Source of the DNA: Heterodera schachtii
Taxonomy: Eukaryota > Nematoda > Chromadorea > Rhabditida > Heteroderidae
Assembly: GCA_023374025.1 (NCBI GenBank)
Contig: SIJG01000021.1
Location: 769,675-833,674, forward strand
Direction: 5' to 3'
Length of the DNA stretch: 64,000 nt
Shown here in pieces: positions 12,906 through 23,505 of this stretch (positions are counted from its first letter, which is position 1; each line of letters opens with the position of its first letter). Made by a program: the position numbers and the translations under genes. The notes beneath the pieces were generated by a model. The model had not been told where the DNA came from. It worked only from the letters and a program-made list of their open reading frames with translations, and made no database searches.

Positions 12906-13971
12906 AAGTAAATTCTTAGCATTTGTGAAAAAAGTTATTATCGGTAGTTTAATTTGCATTTTTCAATAAAAGTGCCCAACTGATCAGTTTAAATTTGAAT
13001 TATTTAATCATCAGAAAATGGTTAAAATAATCTGTTAAAAATTTTTAAAATTGCCAAAAACCCTGAAAAATTTTTACCCCGGCGGTGCCCTAAAAATAAG
13101 GATTTCAGGAGAACATTAAAATTATATGCTGTAAATTAACTTTCTCAATTTTCTGCACTGAGAAAACTTTTCGTTTTTGAAAAAAATTCACTCCCGACTT
13201 TCGACATTTTAGTTCTGCTGGTTTTTGCTTTTTAAATTAAAGACAAACATTTTGTTTTCATTAATCTTTCACTTGAAAAATAATTAATAAAATAAATTTT
13301 TTTGCAAAATTCCCAGTTGGGTTACAAAATCAAAAAAATAAATAAACAAATCGATGGAAAATGCGTGGTGAAGTGTTGAATGTGTTGCAAAGAATTTTTA
13401 TACATATTAATGCAAAAATGAAAAAAAATAATAATGCTTTTTATTGCATAAAAAATTTAAATAATAAAATTATTACAGAAATAAAAATATATTTCTTCAA
13501 TTACCTTATGTTAATTTTAATTTACGTTATTTTTGTGAACATTTTTGGCAATGGTTTTGCAGTGTTACGTCAAAACGAAACTGACGGAGAACAAAATCGG
13601 GTAAAGAGTCCGAATGATTAACTCATAAAAAAGTTATAAGCATGGTCCGTTAGTGGCCGCGTTTTAAACTGCCACTGGCGGAACAGACTCACAATTTGTT
13701 GAAAATTAGTGAAAATTTTAAAATTTAAAATCATCTCAAAAATGCATTAATTATAAACACCAAAGGTGTCTTCTTCTCATCACAATGACTGCGGTTTTTT
13801 ATGTGCCATTTTGGCATCATGTTCATCGTGCCAAGCCAGCACAAGCAGTTCGGCAGGATTAATAAGAGCAAGTAAGCAAAAGGACCATTTGAGTAAATTA
13901 AAAAATTGGAAATAAATTGAGAACACAAATATTTATGTACATTCACAATTAATTAAGACAACCCGGCTAAC

Positions 13972-14650
13972 ATGGAGATGAATGCCACCAATTTGTTGCC
14001 GTATAATGCCAACCCGCCAAACCCATCGCTGGCGGTGCCCTCCTTAAGCGGATCGAATTGGTGGTTGGCACCGGGCCAAAAAGCAGCTGAGGAAGCAGAA
14101 GCATTCCGTGCCGCTGCTGCTGGTCAACCCACTAATGAGCAGATGCAAAAGCGGACAATGAGCAAACTTTGCATTTCGTGGCCACAACTGTTGAAGCAAT
14201 GCTTTCACAAATCCCGGGCATTTCCCGTGACATTTTGGCGTCGATTAATCTGTCACAACAAAATTATTGCCTAAATTTTGCTGCGATGGTTGGCAATTTA
14301 TTGGTGCAAAATTATGACGAGAAAATGCCACAGAAAATTCTCAATTCATTGCCTTTGCCCAATGAATATTTGTAATATTTTGAGAAAATTTATCACTTAA
14401 AATTGTTAAATTTGGACAAATTGGCGGACAAAGGACAGATGGGAAAATATTTTTTGGAGAAAAAACTGCTGAGTTTGCGAATATTCGCCGATTTCTTTCT
14501 GACTCTGTCCAACATTTGCAAGACGAAACAGAACCAAAACAACGCATTGGCCAACAGAGAAATTACGGGGAGAAAATTGGCAAATTTAAAGGGCTTTTTG
14601 GAGATTTGTTTTGAGCAGTTTTACAAGCAAATAGCACAAGTAGTTAAGTA
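13972..14650 (+). pseudogene. Broken intronless coding relic, family unknown
   Basis: An open frame starts at the 13972 ATG (MEMNATNLLPYNANPPNPSL) and runs to about 14155, with an Ala/Glu stretch KAAEEAEAFRAAAAGQ. The coding signal then shifts by one base and continues as TLHFVATTVEAMLSQIPGIS to a stop at 14373-14375. Without changing frame it continues after that stop as KLADKGQMGKYFLEKKLLSL and on to KGFLEICFEQFYKQ near 14640. The continuous coding character, with one frameshift and one in-frame stop and no introns, fits a decayed or retrocopied gene. Sequencing error could explain the frameshift. I do not recognise the family. Confidence 0.4.
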
Positions 14651-15085
14651 TAATTGTGCAGTTGTTTTGCTTTTGTTAATTTTCATATCCTCTCGGATAC
14701 ATTCCCATTATTTTCAATATTTTTCAAATTTAATTGTATTTTCGATCTATATTTATTTATAACTCAAAAACACAAATATTTTTAACTATTTAAAAAAAAA
14801 CTCTATGACGTCTGTCGAACCATCTGATCCACTCACTTTCTTTGAATTTATAAAAAAGAGCTCTCAATTTAAAAACAATTTTTATAAATTATAACTCATA
14901 AATATATAAATACCTAGACAATAATATTTTAATTTAACAGCTAAAGGATTTTAGATAGGTGTGTAAATATGAAAAAGGTCGGCCTTTTTGTAATTTGGCC
15001 CTCGGTGGTTGGCCACGGCACAGACCTACGATTAATTAATTAATAATGGTTTTATGTGCAAAGAATGAATTTCTCTCTCTTTTCC

Positions 15086-16884
15086 TCATGTTCGTCCGTG
15101 CCGTTCCTTTCTGCACTCTCTCCGCTTTTCGCCTCCGTTTTCATTTTCCTCCTCAATTTGCCCGATCGCCTCCCGCAATAAATCGGCCGACGTTTTCTCA
15201 TCGATGGGCAAAAACTGTTTTTGCATTCGCGAAAAAATGTAACTGAAAACGATGGTAAATTAGAATTTTTGTGTAAATTTAAAAAGCAAAAAAGAAAACA
15301 AAAAAACACAGACATTTCGCCATTGAAAATGTCGAACCACATCGCATCAAGGCCGACCTTTTTGGCCACGATGTATTCCCGCAGAAACTCGTGGGACGCA
15401 ATGTTGGTCAGCTGCTGAAATTAGCCATGGGTGCACATTTACCGCGCTCCCCCATGCTCTTCCTCCGAAAATTTAACTTATTTAAAAAAAATTCTCTCAA
15501 ATTTTCTCATTTTTTCCTATTGGCACCGCCGGCCACCACCTTCCCTGTGTTTTAAGAACCGGTCTAAAAATCATTTGGGTTAATTCATTCACTATTTATT
15601 TCCCTAATGGCACTCGAATGGTGTCGGGATTTCCCCTTACAAATTAGTGTATTCAAATGCGCTTCAATTCACTTAGTCTTCGCCCACCTGAAGTGTGTTA
15701 ATTTGCGACAGTTTGTCCACCGCGCTCAGTTGGTCCGCCCGGTCAATGTGAGCGCGGAATGCCATCAGTCCGTTCTCCGATGCGAATTCCAATTCTGTTC
15801 CGGCCCCTGCCATCAGCAGTTGGGTCAATTTCTGCACACTTTGGTGTCCGTTCCGTCGCAGCCAATGGTCCATCGGCGACTCGGCGTCAAACGGACGCCC
15901 GTGGTAAAGGTCGTAAAGTGTGTTGATCGCCTTGCTGAACGAGCAGAAAATCAGTTGAATGAATGGCAAATCGGCGGAATTTATGCAAAAGAATTTTTTG
16001 AAAATGACTTCCCCCTTTATTTTGTCAAGGGATTGTTTGAATTCGGATGATAAAAGCGGGGAAAACGATTTTTACAAATATTTTTGGGCTAATTTGTCAG
16101 TCCGTCCGCTGCTTACCAATCGGAATGTCCACAAATGACCACTCGTCGGACATTTCCACGCCTTTTAATTACATGGATACAACATAATCAACTAAACGTT
16201 TTTGCACCTAATCGCCAATTCGAGTGCTGCTGGTTCAGTGGTGACGGACACTTCTCCGCCGGAATCGCCTCAATTAAATCACTTTTTTTAAATATTTTAG
16301 AAATTTTGATTAATTGCACACCAAAACTTTTCGCCACCGGCACCATATTGGCGGAATTGCGAACGACAAACAATTCGCCGATCTGAGCACCCATAAATTT
16401 GGACGGTTGTAACCTGAGGACGAAAGCAAAGACATTTCAATGGATGAGAGATCGATGCTCATAATTAAAATTAAAGATTGGAGAAAAAAAAATAATGGAA
16501 AATTAGCCCAATTTTAATAAGAAAAAGAGATAATTAAAATATGTTAGCTGACCAGATATTAACTTTTTACCTTAAAAATCATCATTACCACACAATTCAT
16601 TATTTTGTATTCGGGATCCTATTTTGTAATTTTGCCCAAAAAAGTCCGGGATTCCGCCTCAGCCTGCCTCACACCTTGAGTCCATGCAGGTGAACAGCAC
16701 CGCACTCGGGTCGGGGTGGTCGCGGACCTTCTCGAACTCTTTGACCATGCTGAAACCGAGAGAGGTGAGGGGGAGGGGGAGGAGGAGGCTGATCAGATCA
16801 GAGTGACAGTCAGTCGGTGGACCTGGGACGAAGAGTTTTGCGGAAACGGAGAATGCCGTCGAAGAGCCTTTTGATGCCCGGCAT
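15086..16884 (-). CDS. bca-1: Beta-class carbonic anhydrase (BCA-1-like), 6 exons
   Basis: Zinc enzyme for reversible CO2 hydration. ATG at 16884 gives MPGIKRLFDGILRFRKTLRP. The next exon (about 16680-16748) gives MVKEFEKVRDHPDPSAVLFT followed by CMDS, holding the first zinc Cys and the Asp. Then QIGELFVVRNSANMVP (about 16330-16390) and VSVTTEPAALELAI (about 16205-16255). The exon near 16110-16160 gives VVICGHSDC, with the zinc His and second Cys; its final codon is completed across a phase-2 splice. Next come KAINTLYDLYHGRPFD and the SPMDHWLRRNG exon (about 15673-15940), then MWFDIFNGEM (about 15330) and a last exon starting YIFSRMQKQFLPIDEKT and ending at a TGA at 15086. All three zinc ligands and the catalytic Asp are present. 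Length is about 270 residues, usual for animal beta-CAs. Confidence 0.9.
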
Positions 16885-16889
16885 TTTGG

Positions 16890-17480
16890 TACAGAGCAGA
16901 AAGAAGTCTTTCCAATGGAGAAAAAGAGACAATAATTACCAAATTTTAATTATTTTACAAAATTGAAACATTAAAAAGGCATTTGTTTTAAGAGTTCAAA
17001 GTGTTATTTGTACAAAAGGTCGAATTGATCGTCCATCTCTGCTCCTCCCCTTCTCCTCATGTGTTTTGAATGAATGAATTAATGAATGGGCGGTGATTTG
17101 GCGATAGCGTGAGAATTTGGGGGAAATAAAATAAAATAATTATCGATGGCAAGGCAAAAGTGAGTGAATGAGAGAAATAAAGAAGACACACAAAGTGGAA
17201 AAAGGTCAGCAGCAGCACCAAAACAGCACGTGAACTGCTGAAGAGAAAGGACAAACGGAGGAAAAAAGATGGAGGAATTCTAACGAATAATCGGACAAAG
17301 TTCGAATTAAAGGATTTGGATATGAATTATAAATTAAGAAATTTTATAATAGCAAAGCGTAATAGTTAAATAAAAATTAAAAAGATTGAATTTAAAATAA
17401 AAGATTAAGATTTTTAAGATAAGATTAAAAATTAATAAATTTGTTAATATTTAAAAAATACAGGAGAACTCAAGAATTTT
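16890..17480. other. AT-rich spacer upstream of carbonic anhydrase
   Basis: No coding region, RNA gene or clear repeat was recognised. It contains the presumed promoter of the minus-strand carbonic anhydrase. A purine-rich patch near 16765-16790 (gaggggga-type) lies inside the first intron of that gene, not here. Confidence 0.4.
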
Positions 17481-17499
17481 TTTCCACTTCAGCTATTTC

Positions 17500-18057
17500 C
17501 CGTAGACTAATCGAGATGAAATTTTTACCAAGCATACCTACCCCATAAATATTAAGAACCACACAAAAAAAAATCGGAAAGTGTAAAAGAAAAAAAAATT
17601 TATGAATTTTTTCCGAAAATGGTCCCAAATTTGGCGTAACAAAATTATAAACTCAAAAATTTGAAGACATGTAACTTATTTTAGAGGGCATGAAAAAATC
17701 TAAAAAATTCATACTGTTATAACTTTTTGCTGATCAAAAAAGTCAATTGCACCAAAGTGATCAGATCACTCATTCAGGGCGATCTGAAAATCATAAAATG
17801 GCTTGAAACCGGGAAATTTTCGGAAAAAATTTTCGTGGAAGATGAATATTGGGAACAGAAAGAGCACAAAATTTGCTACAAAATGCAAAAAATCGCATGT
17901 CCCTATGACTTCTGTACTCTGAGAAATTACTTGTTCAATTTCGAACCGTAAAAAAGAACTGTAATTCCTAGGAAAACAATGCAAATTACAGTAATTTTAT
18001 GACTAACCAACTTCATCGTCAGGAGTCTTAGCGAACAGAAGTCATAGGGACATGCTC
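17500..18057. repeat. Degenerate foldback element related to 45806-46650
   Basis: The inverted pair CATGTCCCTATGACTTCTGT (near 17897) and ACAGAAGTCATAGGGACATG (near 18034) marks this segment. Parts such as GATCAAAAAAGTCAATTG and GAACAGAAAGAGCACAAAAT resemble the core of the foldback element at 45806-46650. The open frame at 17727-17951 falls inside it and is not judged to be a gene. The first long palindrome begins directly after it. Confidence 0.4.
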
Positions 18058-18235
18058 AATTGGTTTGCTCTCACTTTGTTTATTTATCAGTGGCATTTTT
18101 GAAACTTTGGCAATCGAAAGGGCGGGGCATTGGGTTTGAATTTGTCACTGATCACATCGTTTTCTTGGCATTTTGTCCTCAGTTTTCGTCTCCGTCCGTC
18201 CATCGGTCGGTCGGTTCAGCTCCTTCTCAGTGCGC

Positions 18236-18563
18236 TTATCCATTCTGAGCAATGTTCACATTCGCAATGTTTATTGGCACCCAGCGTTGCTGTTGCGGAC
18301 TCCAACGCCATTGCCGTTGCTGCCGTTTGACGCGCTTCTTAATGAGTCAAAGGCAAAAATGCCAAAAACGGAAAAGAAGCCAAAGCATGACGCACCATGC
18401 CATCGTTGTCGGCCGCGTCCGCGTCAAAAGCGTTGTTGGAATTAGCAGAGACGGCAGCGACCAAGGACACCTGAAGCATGGCACTTTTGACCGGTGTTCA
18501 ATGAATGTTTATAAAAGTGCCTACCAAAAGGATCACAAGCAAAGCCAGAGGGGCAAATTTCAT
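18236..18563 (-). CDS. Secreted small peptide precursor, copy 1 (palindrome 1, left arm), 3 exons
   Basis: Exons 18525-18563, 18396-18470 and 18236-18334. Exon 1 codes MKFAPLALLVILL and exon 2 begins VSLVAAVSANSNNAFDADAA; together they form a signal peptide with likely cleavage after SA. Exon 3 codes RVKRQQRQWRWSPQQQRWVP followed by INIANVNIAQNG and a stop. Intron 2 is 61 nt here against 47 nt in the other three copies, yet the exon 3 frame is kept, which supports this splice model. The mature part is basic and Trp-rich, with a KR dibasic site and a terminal Gly. It has more substitutions than the other copies. Function unknown; a secreted effector or neuropeptide-like precursor would fit. 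Confidence 0.6.
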
Positions 18564-18639
18564 AATGGGCTAATGAGTGGGGATTTGGTTGATTTTTGAT
18601 TGAATGGTTTGGATGTGCTTTTGCCTTCGTTTGCTCTCC

Positions 18640-18647
18640 CTTTTATA
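18640..18647 (-). promoter_or_regulatory. TATA box of peptide copy 1
   Basis: CTTTTATA on the plus strand reads TATAAAAG on the coding strand, about 80 bp upstream of the copy 1 ATG. The same box sits at the same distance in all four copies. Confidence 0.55.
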
Positions 18648-19248
18648 CGGCAAATTGTCAAAAATCCAATTAATAGCAAAGCTGGGATTGGCCGAGTTAA
18701 AGGCCAAATTGGCCAAAAAGGTGGAGAAGCGAAGCATTTGTGAACTTACAAATTAGTGAATGAGTGGGCGAGCCGAAACGAACAAAGCGATGAGTGGTCG
18801 CGAAATTGGCATTGGCCAAAGGCCGAATTAGTGGAAAATTGTGCAAATATCAAACGGAAATGCCAAGGCATTTGCAAAATTCAACAACTTATTATGGCCC
18901 ATTCATTCATCACTGAACGGTGGACACAAAATGAAACATTAAATAAAAAATCGAGACCGACAAGGCAAACACTTTATAATTCCAAAAGCATTAAATGGGT
19001 CATTAAGTTGTTGAATACTGCGGAATGCCCTGGCATTTCCGTTTTGACAGTTGCACAATTTCCATCAACTCGGCCTTTGGCCAATGCCAATTTCGCGACC
19101 ACTCATCGCTTTGTTCGTTTCGGCTCGCCCACTCATTCACTAATTTGTAAGTTCACAAATGCTTCGCTTCTCCACCTTTTTGGCCAATTTGGCCTTTAAC
19201 TCGGCCAATCCCAGCTTTGCTATTAATTGGATTTTTGACAATTTGCCG

Positions 19249-19256
19249 TATAAAAG
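19249..19256 (+). promoter_or_regulatory. TATA box of peptide copy 2
   Basis: TATAAAAG lies 77 bp upstream of the copy 2 ATG at 19333, which leaves a transcription start about 30 bp downstream and a short leader. Motifs ATGCCA/TGGCAT lie further upstream at 19031-19036 and 19083-19088. Confidence 0.55.
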
Positions 19257-19332
19257 GGAGAGCAAACGAAGGCAAAAGCACATCCAAACCATTCAATCAA
19301 AAATCAACCAAATCCCCACTCATTAGCCCATT

Positions 19333-19646
19333 ATGAAATTTGCCCCTCTGGCTTTGCTTGTGATCCTTTTGGTAGGCACTTTTATAAGCATTCATTGAAA
19401 ATTGGTCAAAAGTGTCATGCTTCAGGTGTCCTTGGTCGCTGCCATCTCTGCTAATTCCAACAATCCTTCTGACGCGGACGCGGCCGACATCGGTGGCATG
19501 GTGCGTCATGCTTTGGCTTCTCATTTCCGTTTTTGGCATTTTTTAAGCGCGTCAAACGGCAGCAACGGCAATGGCGTTGGAGTCCGCAACAGCAGCGCTG
19601 GGTGCCAATAAACATTGCGAATGTGAACATTGCTCAGAATGGATAA
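19333..19646 (+). CDS. Secreted small peptide precursor, copy 2 (palindrome 1, right arm), 3 exons
   Basis: Exons 19333-19371, 19426-19500 and 19548-19646 give a 70-residue protein. Residues 1-22 (MKFAPLALLVILLVSLVAAI) form a strong signal peptide. The acidic linker SANSNNPSDADAADIGG follows, then RVKR and the basic, aromatic segment QQRQWRWSPQQQRWVP, and finally INIANVNIAQNG with C-terminal Gly. Introns are 54 and 47 nt with GT and AG ends. Without intron 2 the frame would read through to a different tail ending SSAGCQ, but that tail is not shared with copy 1, so the spliced form is preferred. It is divergent from copy 1 and shares the central spacer as a bidirectional promoter region. Confidence 0.65.
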
Positions 19647-21000
19647 GCGCACTGAGAAGGAGCCGAACCGACCGACCGATGGACGGACGGACGGAGACGA
19701 AAACTGAGGACAAAATGCCAAGAATATGTGTGATCAGTGACAAATTCAAACCCAATGCCCCGCCCCTTCGATAAATTTCCGATGGAATGATACTTTCAAA
19801 ATTTTTTAATTGTTAAAATTAAAGAGTGCATTGTAAAAAAATTTGCCTGATTTTTAAAGATATTTTTTCGACTTTTTATTTTGTGTCCGGAATACTGAAT
19901 TTGCCTTTACCCTGGGAACATATGTTCATTGTATTCTGATAGAAAATTTCAAAATCAAATTTTTGAAAAATCATAGACAAACTTAATGATCTTTTAAATC
20001 TAATTGCTAGAAAAATCAAAAAGAATTTTTTATATTATTATCCGCCGATACATCATTTTCTTTTTACCATTTTTTCCTTCTAAAAAACTCGCCAAACTCG
20101 CTTAATGTTTTTTTTCCGTAAAATTATTATTTTTTGACAAATTTGGAGCCAAAGTTTTAAAAGTTTTCTTTAAATTTAGAGTTGCACGAGATCGGGACGA
20201 GAATTCCCGGTCCTCCAAGGTCCCGGTTCTCTGTCCCGGATTTTGAAAAAGCCAGGTTAGGGGAAAGGGATTCCACGGGGGGGGAAGTTTGGGCACCAGA
20301 GTAAGGATTTAAAAATAAAAATTTTTTAATTGACTCTTTAAATTGCAAACATCTAATTTAAAAGCAGAGTAAATTTTAATCAAGGTAGGAATCGAAAGTT
20401 TTTGAACGAATAAACCTATTTGTTTATCATTACAAGGCTCGGTCTGTTCAAGACTTAAATTTTATGAGTTTAAACATAATTAGACGGGTCATTTGATATT
20501 TCGGGCCCAACAAATCTGGGTATTCAGGTGTAAGTTCAAACAATAACTAGTACACGTTTAACTCTACGTGTAAACAGCTGTAAGAATTGACCAAATAATA
20601 AGAATACCAGGTTTCTATACATACAGTCGAATGAATCGACGAGATCTCGAAGACCTCGTATTATTGGGTCATTTTGAGGGTCGTTGCTGTGCCGATCAAT
20701 AGTCGAATTTAAATCAGCAAGGATTGTGTCCATTGTGGGATGTGGGAAAGGAATTGAATGGCCATAAGAATGGCCAAGGAAGAGGGAGAGGGACGCCCAA
20801 AAACCATTCATTCCACCGAGCGATTACCTAATTTGCATATTTCTGGACCATTGAGACATCAATGTCGTAAAAACCTATTTGGCTCAATTTATGACTCGTA
20901 AAGGTTTTTAAAAAAATTATTCGTTCGAATTCGGGTTCTGGATTCGAAATGGGGGTTAAATTTGTGTTGTGTGCCCCCGAAAACTTATTAAAAAAATTGA

Positions 21001-21060
21001 TAAACCCACACGGACTCGAACCACCAGCCATCTGACAGCCATCCGCGCCACTTGACCACC
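21001..21060 (-). repeat. tRNA-like pol III promoter segment (SINE or tRNA pseudogene)
   Basis: On the minus strand GGTGGTCAAGTGGCGCGG resembles an A box and GGTGGTTCGAGTCCGTG a B box. The flanking bases do not form an acceptor stem, so a functional tRNA is unlikely. It may be the head of a SINE family different from the 21431 copy. Confidence 0.45.
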
Positions 21061-21430
21061 AAATATGAAGGGAAAATACAAACCAAAATTTCGATTTTTG
21101 AGGCCTCATAACTTTTTGATTTCTTCCTATGGGCCCGTAATATTAAAAATTCACAATAGAAGTCGACCCTGCTCTATCCAATGGTATATAACACATATGC
21201 ATTTTCCGACTTACAGTTCGGGTGGTTCCCTTGTAAGACCAAATGTCATATGCGTTATACAATTCGATAGCTTATTCAATAGGCTTTTGTTGGTACCAAA
21301 AATATCTCAATTAATCCTCTTTGGCCGATATGCGAGCAGACAAAGTGCAATCAGCCTTAATTTTGGGTGGTCATATGTTTAACACGGATCACTTTACACA
21401 CCGTTTCAATTTTGGCCTCACAGTTCCAAA

Positions 21431-21590
21431 AAGATTTGCATGTGTGGCGAAGTGGTTTTTGTAAGATAGTGAAGGGACAAAGGGAGGAGGTTCGAGTCCG
21501 TTGTGCAACATGAATATTTTTATTTATGGAAATTATTTTTGGAGGTTTTTGCCAACCAAATTGGTCAATCTTGGTATCATTCGAAAGCTC
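21431..21590 (+). mobile_element. tRNA-derived SINE copy B
   Basis: Same family as 12749-12905: GATTTGCATGTGTGGCGAAG, then the B box GGTTCGAGTCC, then TTTTTGCCAACCAAATTGGT and CAATCTTGGTATCATTCGAA. The two copies align end to end with about 20-25% differences by eye. Confidence 0.65.
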
Positions 21591-21923
21591 TTTATAAGGA
21601 GAAGCTTTTTCGAAGCAAAAGCTAAGCAATCTGATAAGTTAAAAAAAAAGATATGAGCATTCGAAATTTTGTTTTCTGAATAACTTTTCAAATCGACCCA
21701 TTTTCAAATTAATCTGACCTATCATTAGATGCAGAAAATTTTTCTTTAACGATATACAAAATTTGAAGCGGATTTAACATCAGGAAAAAAAAATTAAACA
21801 TCACGAAGTGAATTCGTGTTTTCTCTATTAACAGAGATAAATAGTACGCCAAAAAGAGAGATGTTTTTTTCTCTGCACTCTCTATTTATTGGTTCATGTC
21901 TCGTTTTTTGAAACGGTGTGTAT

Positions 21924-22707
21924 CAGGGATGGCACGGAATTCCGATTTCCGACTTCCGATTTCCGACATTTTTGGGGTCGAAATTCCGATTTCCGATTTC
22001 CGAAAAAATTTGGGACGTCGGAATTCCGACTTCCGATTTCCGAAATTTTGGATAAAAAGTCGGAAATTTTCGGAAATTTTTTTTGAATTTTTTCAAAAAA
22101 TTTACATTTTTTTACAATTTTTATTAATAAATTGCATTAAAATTTTCAAAAATTTTCCGGCGGCGCCTATCGGCACCGCCGGATCCTAAAAATCTTATTT
22201 TCTACAGAAATTTTTGCCTCAACATCGCTAAATTTGGTCATTTTTTGGACAAAATTTGTTAACAATTTGCATTAAAAATTATAAAATTTTCCCCGGCGGC
22301 GCCTATCGGCACCGCCGGACCTCCCCCACCATGTTCTCAAAAATTTTGAAAAAACGCGCCGCAAAAAAAGGCAAAATTTTTGATGAAAATCATTGAATAA
22401 TTTTTTTAAGCAAATATGTATTTAAATAGATCAAAAAATTTTGGAATCGCCTTTTACTTGGTTAAGAATTTAAAATTTAGCCTATTAAAATATTTAGAAA
22501 ATTTTTTATTATATTTTATATTTTTGAAAAATTTCCGATTTCCGACTTCCGATTTCCGACGTTTTTGGGGTCGGAATTCCGATTTCCGACTTCCGAAAAA
22601 TTTTTGGGTCTCGGAAATCCGATTTCCGATTTCCGAAAAATTTTGGACCCCCGGAATTCCGATTTCCGATTTCCGAAAATTTTTGGGGCCTCGGAATGCC
22701 ATCCCTG
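21924..22707. mobile_element. hAT-type MITE with perfect 8-bp target duplication
   Basis: Ends are CAGGGATGGCA and its reverse complement TGCCATCCCTG, flanked on both sides by GTGTGTAT (21916-21923 and 22708-22715). CAGGG ends and an 8-bp duplication are hallmarks of hAT elements. The subterminal regions are dense arrays of tccgatttccga-type repeats. The core carries two short GC-rich palindromes (22157-22182 and 22293-22318). No transposase. Confidence 0.8.
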
Positions 22708-22877
22708 GTGTGTATATCGGCCAAAGAGAACTAATTGACACATATTTGTATCATTCGGTAGCTCATTGAATTTCGATTATAATGATCTAACTTCTGCTCT
22801 GAGTAGAAAAAATAATTATTAAAAAAATCAAAAAGAATTTTTATATTATTATCCGCCGAGACACTATTTTTTATAAC

Positions 22878-23505
22878 TAGAGCCCGGATTTTTATATGCT
22901 AAAAATCCTGAAATATGTAATAAAACATGTGCTAAAAAATGCCGAAATATCTGCTAAAAACCCCAAAATGCCAAAATATGTGCTAAAAAATATACTAAAA
23001 ATTGGAAAATAAAATGTGTTTTTGCATAAAAATTCCAAAAAATGTTTATTCTTTTTTTTTTTCGCCCGCACAATAGCAAATAAAATACATTTGGAGCTGT
23101 TTGGACAAAATTGGTCTTTTTTCTGATAAATTATTTTTATAAATTAAAAGTTCCCAGTATAGAATTTCGAATCCAATGACGAATAATTTGATTTGGTTAC
23201 TTTGAGCTTACGAAGTAAATAAAGAATGAAATTTGTTAGAAACGACAAGAAAATAGATTTTTAGGGGTATAATTTTCAATTTTCTTGTATTTTTATTACA
23301 AATTTTTCTAAAAAATCCAAAAGTATGTGCAAAATATGTGCCAAACTCCGAAATATGTGCGATATGTTTTTATGTGCCAAAATATGTGTTTTTATAAGTC
23401 GCTCTAAGCCGAAAATTGTTCGGAGAAAAAACGATTTTTGGGCTTCTCTCGTCATAACTAAGCCGCAGAAAAATATGTAAAAACATAAAAACAATCCGAG
23501 CTCTA
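22878..23505. mobile_element. hAT-type MITE, second family, perfect 8-bp target duplication
   Basis: Ends TAGAGCCCGGATT and AATCCGAGCTCTA are flanked by TTTATAAC on both sides (22870-22877 and 23506-23513). The inside has repeated aaatatgtgctaaaaa-type subrepeats. A related sequence without the insertion is present at about 20008-20165, where the flanks run together. Confidence 0.8.

Larger units (their letters stand above)
18058..19771. repeat. Long palindrome 1 (arms about 0.8 kb, spacer about 0.1 kb)
   Basis: The left arm (from 18058) and right arm (ending 19771) are reverse complements over almost their whole length. The centre lies near 18900-19010. The arms differ by scattered substitutions and a few small indels, so this is an old natural duplication rather than a simple assembly fold. 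Each arm carries one copy of a small secreted-peptide gene, transcribed away from the centre. The left arm extends further outward than the right. A second copy of the same palindrome lies at 24551-26476. Confidence 0.85.

Noticed and set aside
13361..13621. 86-codon plus-strand open frame
   Set aside because: Composition follows the AT-rich background and there is no signal peptide or partner exon. A short piece near 13570 looks exon-like, but no family or second exon could be found.
17727..17951. 74-codon open frame starting MLIKKVNCTKV
   Set aside because: It lies inside a degenerate foldback repeat and overlaps one of its inverted arms.
22416..22769. Open frames on both strands made of FRFPTSDFR-like repeats
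   Set aside because: They translate the subterminal repeats of a MITE and have no start context or conserved domain.
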